The position numbers and the translations under genes were made by a program. The notes under the pieces were generated by a model that saw nothing but the letters and a program-made list of their open reading frames with translations, was not told the DNA's origin and did not search any database. From Terriglobales bacterium (GTDB lineage: Bacteria > Acidobacteriota > Terriglobia > Terriglobales > Acidobacteriaceae), in the NCBI GenBank assembly GCA_035764005.1, contig DASTZZ010000111.1, positions 1 through 64,000 of the forward strand: a stretch of DNA of 64,000 nt, written 5' to 3'. Below are positions 61,617 through 64,000 of the stretch, piece after piece. Numbering within the stretch: position 1 is the stretch's first letter; each line of letters opens with the position of its first letter.

Positions 61617-64000
61617 ATGAGATTACGATGGCAGCATATTTCCGTATTCTTCATCGCTATTTTCGCAATTGCCCTCGTTTCATCCCTGTTTATCGGCGGA
61701 GCGAATGCGCAGTCTCCCACCCGGGCGACGTCTGCTCCCGAGACGAGTGCGCAACCGAGCGAGTTCGACCGCGGAGCCGCAGCGCTGTGGCAGAGCCTGC
61801 AAAAACTCCACACACGCGCCAGCCTGCTGATGGTCACTGCCCATCCGGACGATGAAGACGGAGGCATGCTCACCTACGAGTCGCGCGGCCAGGGAGCGCG
61901 GGTTGCGCTGCTGACCTTGAATCGCGGCGAAGGCGGCGCCAACGTCATGTCTTCCGACTACTTCGACGCGCTCGGTCTCGTCCGAACCGAAGAGTTGCTT
62001 GCCGCCGACCAGTACTACGGCACACAGCAGTACTGGACGCGGGTGATCGACTACGGCTTTTCGAAAACTAAAGACGAAAGTCTGCAGAACTGGGGGCATG
62101 ATCGCGTGCTTGCAGACGTTGTGCGCGTCGTGCGCATGACGCGGCCGCTGGTCATCACGTCCGTTTTTGTGGGCGGCCGCACCGATGGGCACGGAAATCA
62201 CCAAACCGCGGGGCAGATGGCGCAGGAAGCCTTCAAAGCTGCGGGCGATCCCTCGATGTTTCCTGAGCAACTGAAAGAAGGACTTAAACCTTGGAAACCC
62301 ATCAAAGACTATGCCCGCGTGCCCTTCGCGCGCATTACCGAAAAGGGAATCTACGACTACGCTGACGGAAAGTATTATCCAGCGGAATTCAACAACTACA
62401 CGAACGGCACCGTCGAAAAGGGCCAGTTATCGACAGCCGTCGAAATACCCGAAGGTGACTACAATCCGCTGCTTGGTCTTACTTACGAGCAGGTCTCGCG
62501 GCTTGGCCTTGGCCATCAGCGATCGCAAAACGGCGGGACCGGCATGCCTCCGGCAGAAGAGCAGATGAGTCCGTACCATCGCTTCGCCTCGCTCGTCTCT
62601 GTTCCCGAGAAGGAATCGACCTTTTTCGACGGCGTCGATGTGTCGCTGGCCGGCATCGCAACTCTCGCGCAGGGCGGGGATGCATCGTTCCTCAATTCTG
62701 GCCTCGCGCAAATCAACGTGTCGGTCGAGAAGGCGCTTCATGAGTTCTCAGCGCAGCATCCTGAAGCTATCGCCGACACGTTGGCGGAAGGACTTAAAGC
62801 CACGAACGAGCTCTTGGATAAAGTGAACTCGAGCAGCTTGAATGATGATTCCAAGTACGACATCAGTCATGAGCTGAAAGTGAAGCAGGTCCAATTCGAG
62901 AACGCGCTCGCCGAGTCGCTGGGAATTTCCGTGCTCGCTACGCTCGCTCCCGAGAAGGAACCGACGGGTCCATTTGCGCGATTCTTCCGTAATCCGGAGA
63001 CGTTCCAGGTGGCGATTCCAGGCCAGCAGTTTTGGGTGAAGGTCCACACCACCAATCCGACCAATCTGCCGGTCGAGATCGAGAGCGTTTCACTCGAAAC
63101 TCCTCAAGGCGACCAGTGGAACGTTACACCGGAGGGTCAGACTCGAGGCACCCTGAAATCCAATCAGTCGATAGATGTGCGCTTCACCGTGAATGTTCCC
63201 CAGAACGCCGGCTATACGCGTCCTTACTTCAGCCGTCCTGATATCGAGCAGCCTTACTACAACATCGATCAGCCGCAGTACCTCAACTTGCCGCTTGCGC
63301 CATACCCGCTAGCCGCAAAGGTGAAATTCAGTTACGAGGGAACGCCTTTTGAGCTCTCGCAGGTGGTGCAGTCGGTAAAACGAGTGACCGGACCTGGAAC
63401 CGTGCTGGAGCCGCTGATTGTAGCTCCTGCAATTTCGGTCGCGCTCTCGCCTACCGCGGGCATCGTGCCGCTGAGCTCAAAGGCCTTCGATCTGACCGTA
63501 ACTATCCACAGCAACGTTAAGGGCCCTGCAAAGGGCACCGTTAAGGTCGACCTTCCTGCCGGATGGAACGCGGCTCAGCAGGAATTCTCGACGGCAAAAG
63601 ATGGTGATGACCAGAATCTGAAATTCCACGTTGTACCGGGACGCATCGAACAGAAGCCATACACGCTCACCGCCGTCGCTACATACAACGGGCGCGACTA
63701 CAAGGAGGGCTACCACACCACGGGATACCCGGGACTGCGCCCCTACAATCTTTATCGCCCTTCTGCTTACCGAACCACCGGCGTGGACGTGAAGGTGGCT
63801 CCGGGCCTCAACGTGGGCTACATCGTCGGTGCGGGGGACGAGGTACCGCAGTCGCTGACCAATTTGGGAATCAACGTGCACTTCCTATCGTCAGGAGACC
63901 TGGCGAGCGGTGATCTATCGCGATTCAATACCATCATCCTCGGCGTACGCGCATATGCCGTGCGCGAAGATCTCAAGACCTACAACACACGCCTTCTCGA
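61617..64000 (+). CDS. Exported PIG-L family deacetylase (partial, runs off the window)
   Basis: At least 794 residues; the 3' end is beyond the window. ATG 61617 has AAGGAG 5 nt upstream. A signal peptide (FFIAIFAIALVSSLFIGGANAQ) precedes a PIG-L/LmbE zinc deacetylase domain with metal motif AHPDDE and second motif HGNHQTAG. A long extension follows, with beta-sandwich modules (for example FTVNVPQNAGYTRPYFSRPD and GTVKVDLPAGWNAA) typical of large acidobacterial and Bacteroidota PIG-L proteins. It probably removes acetyl groups from an N-acetyl sugar outside the cytoplasm. Its glycan substrate is unknown. Confidence 0.92.
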   Translation, partial: MRLRWQHISVFFIAIFAIALVSSLFIGGANAQSPTRATSAPETSAQPSEFDRGAAALWQSLQKLHTRASLLMVTAHPDDEDGGMLTYESRGQGARVALLTLNRGEGGANVMSSDYFDALGLVRTEELLAADQYYGTQQYWTRVIDYGFSKTKDESLQNWGHDRVLADVVRVVRMTRPLVITSVFVGGRTDGHGNHQTAGQMAQEAFKAAGDPSMFPEQLKEGLKPWKPIKDYARVPFARITEKGIYDYADGKYYPAEFNNYTNGTVEKGQLSTAVEIPEGDYNPLLGLTYEQVSRLGLGHQRSQNGGTGMPPAEEQMSPYHRFASLVSVPEKESTFFDGVDVSLAGIATLAQGGDASFLNSGLAQINVSVEKALHEFSAQHPEAIADTLAEGLKATNELLDKVNSSSLNDDSKYDISHELKVKQVQFENALAESLGISVLATLAPEKEPTGPFARFFRNPETFQVAIPGQQFWVKVHTTNPTNLPVEIESVSLETPQGDQWNVTPEGQTRGTLKSNQSIDVRFTVNVPQNAGYTRPYFSRPDIEQPYYNIDQPQYLNLPLAPYPLAAKVKFSYEGTPFELSQVVQSVKRVTGPGTVLEPLIVAPAISVALSPTAGIVPLSSKAFDLTVTIHSNVKGPAKGTVKVDLPAGWNAAQQEFSTAKDGDDQNLKFHVVPGRIEQKPYTLTAVATYNGRDYKEGYHTTGYPGLRPYNLYRPSAYRTTGVDVKVAPGLNVGYIVGAGDEVPQSLTNLGINVHFLSSGDLASGDLSRFNTIILGVRAYAVREDLKTYNTRLL

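Noticed and set aside
1-64000. CRISPR arrays or known riboswitches
   Set aside because: No regularly spaced repeat array and no recognisable riboswitch core was seen by eye; a covariance-model search would be needed to exclude weak ones.

Overview
The window looks like a chromosomal segment of an Acidobacteriota bacterium (Terriglobia-like). The main reason is three very large TonB-dependent receptors with an N-terminal carboxypeptidase-regulatory-like domain and the C-terminus typical of that phylum's Oar-like proteins (for example ending REIQLALKLYF). A PIG-L/NPCBM-like secreted deacetylase, several Tat-exported enzymes and YVTN beta-propellers agree with this. The assignment is inferred from protein families, not from a marker gene.

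Architecture. A complete tRNA-Asp(GTC) lies at 178-254. Its 3' part, from the anticodon loop to CCA, recurs in the same orientation at 13768-13811 and 57498-57542 without the 5' half. This is the usual footprint of integrative elements that entered a tRNA gene, so the window probably holds two tandem tRNA-Asp islands (about 255-13811 and 13812-57542) followed by other chromosome. No integrase remains in the window.

Island 1 (0.3-13.8 kb) is visibly G+C-rich. It carries cyclic-di-GMP and surface-polysaccharide functions. On the minus strand are a PAS-GGDEF-EAL protein and two PilZ proteins with receiver-like N-termini. On the plus strand is an apparent operon behind a canonical sigma-54 promoter: small unknown protein, NtrC-type regulator, receiver-GGDEF cyclase, TPR/beta-barrel outer-membrane protein, HEAT-repeat membrane protein and a QxxRW processive glycosyltransferase. 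A second NtrC-type regulator, without its phospho-acceptor Asp, follows. Together they resemble a polysaccharide synthesis/export machine with a built-in c-di-GMP circuit.

Island 2 (13.8-57.5 kb) holds a QseBC/PmrAB-type two-component system (19.0-21.2 kb). Around it are two Tat-exported MmgE/PrpD proteins, a D-malate/tartrate/isopropylmalate-type dehydrogenase, two MFS carboxylate-type transporters, a TolC-HlyD-RND efflux operon, four beta-propeller proteins (one fused to a haem-c motif), a cytochrome c, a secreted cupin, a phosphodiesterase and two TonB receptors. A 17-bp element, ATTAAK-N5-CTTAAK, matching the PmrA/QseB box, recurs five times plus three degenerate copies. Most copies lie just upstream of these genes, so I infer a local regulon for organic-acid uptake/oxidation and efflux. 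The right part of this island (42-53.7 kb) is decaying: three genes with single-base frameshifts, a breakpoint at 49.28 kb where two 5'-truncated genes abut, and a ruined CocE-like hydrolase. It also holds a TetR-FAD oxidase unit with a double operator over an apparently leaderless promoter. A complete LplT-PlsC-Aas fusion closes the island.

Right flank (57.5-64 kb): a TonB receptor on the minus strand diverges from a secreted PIG-L deacetylase that runs off the window.
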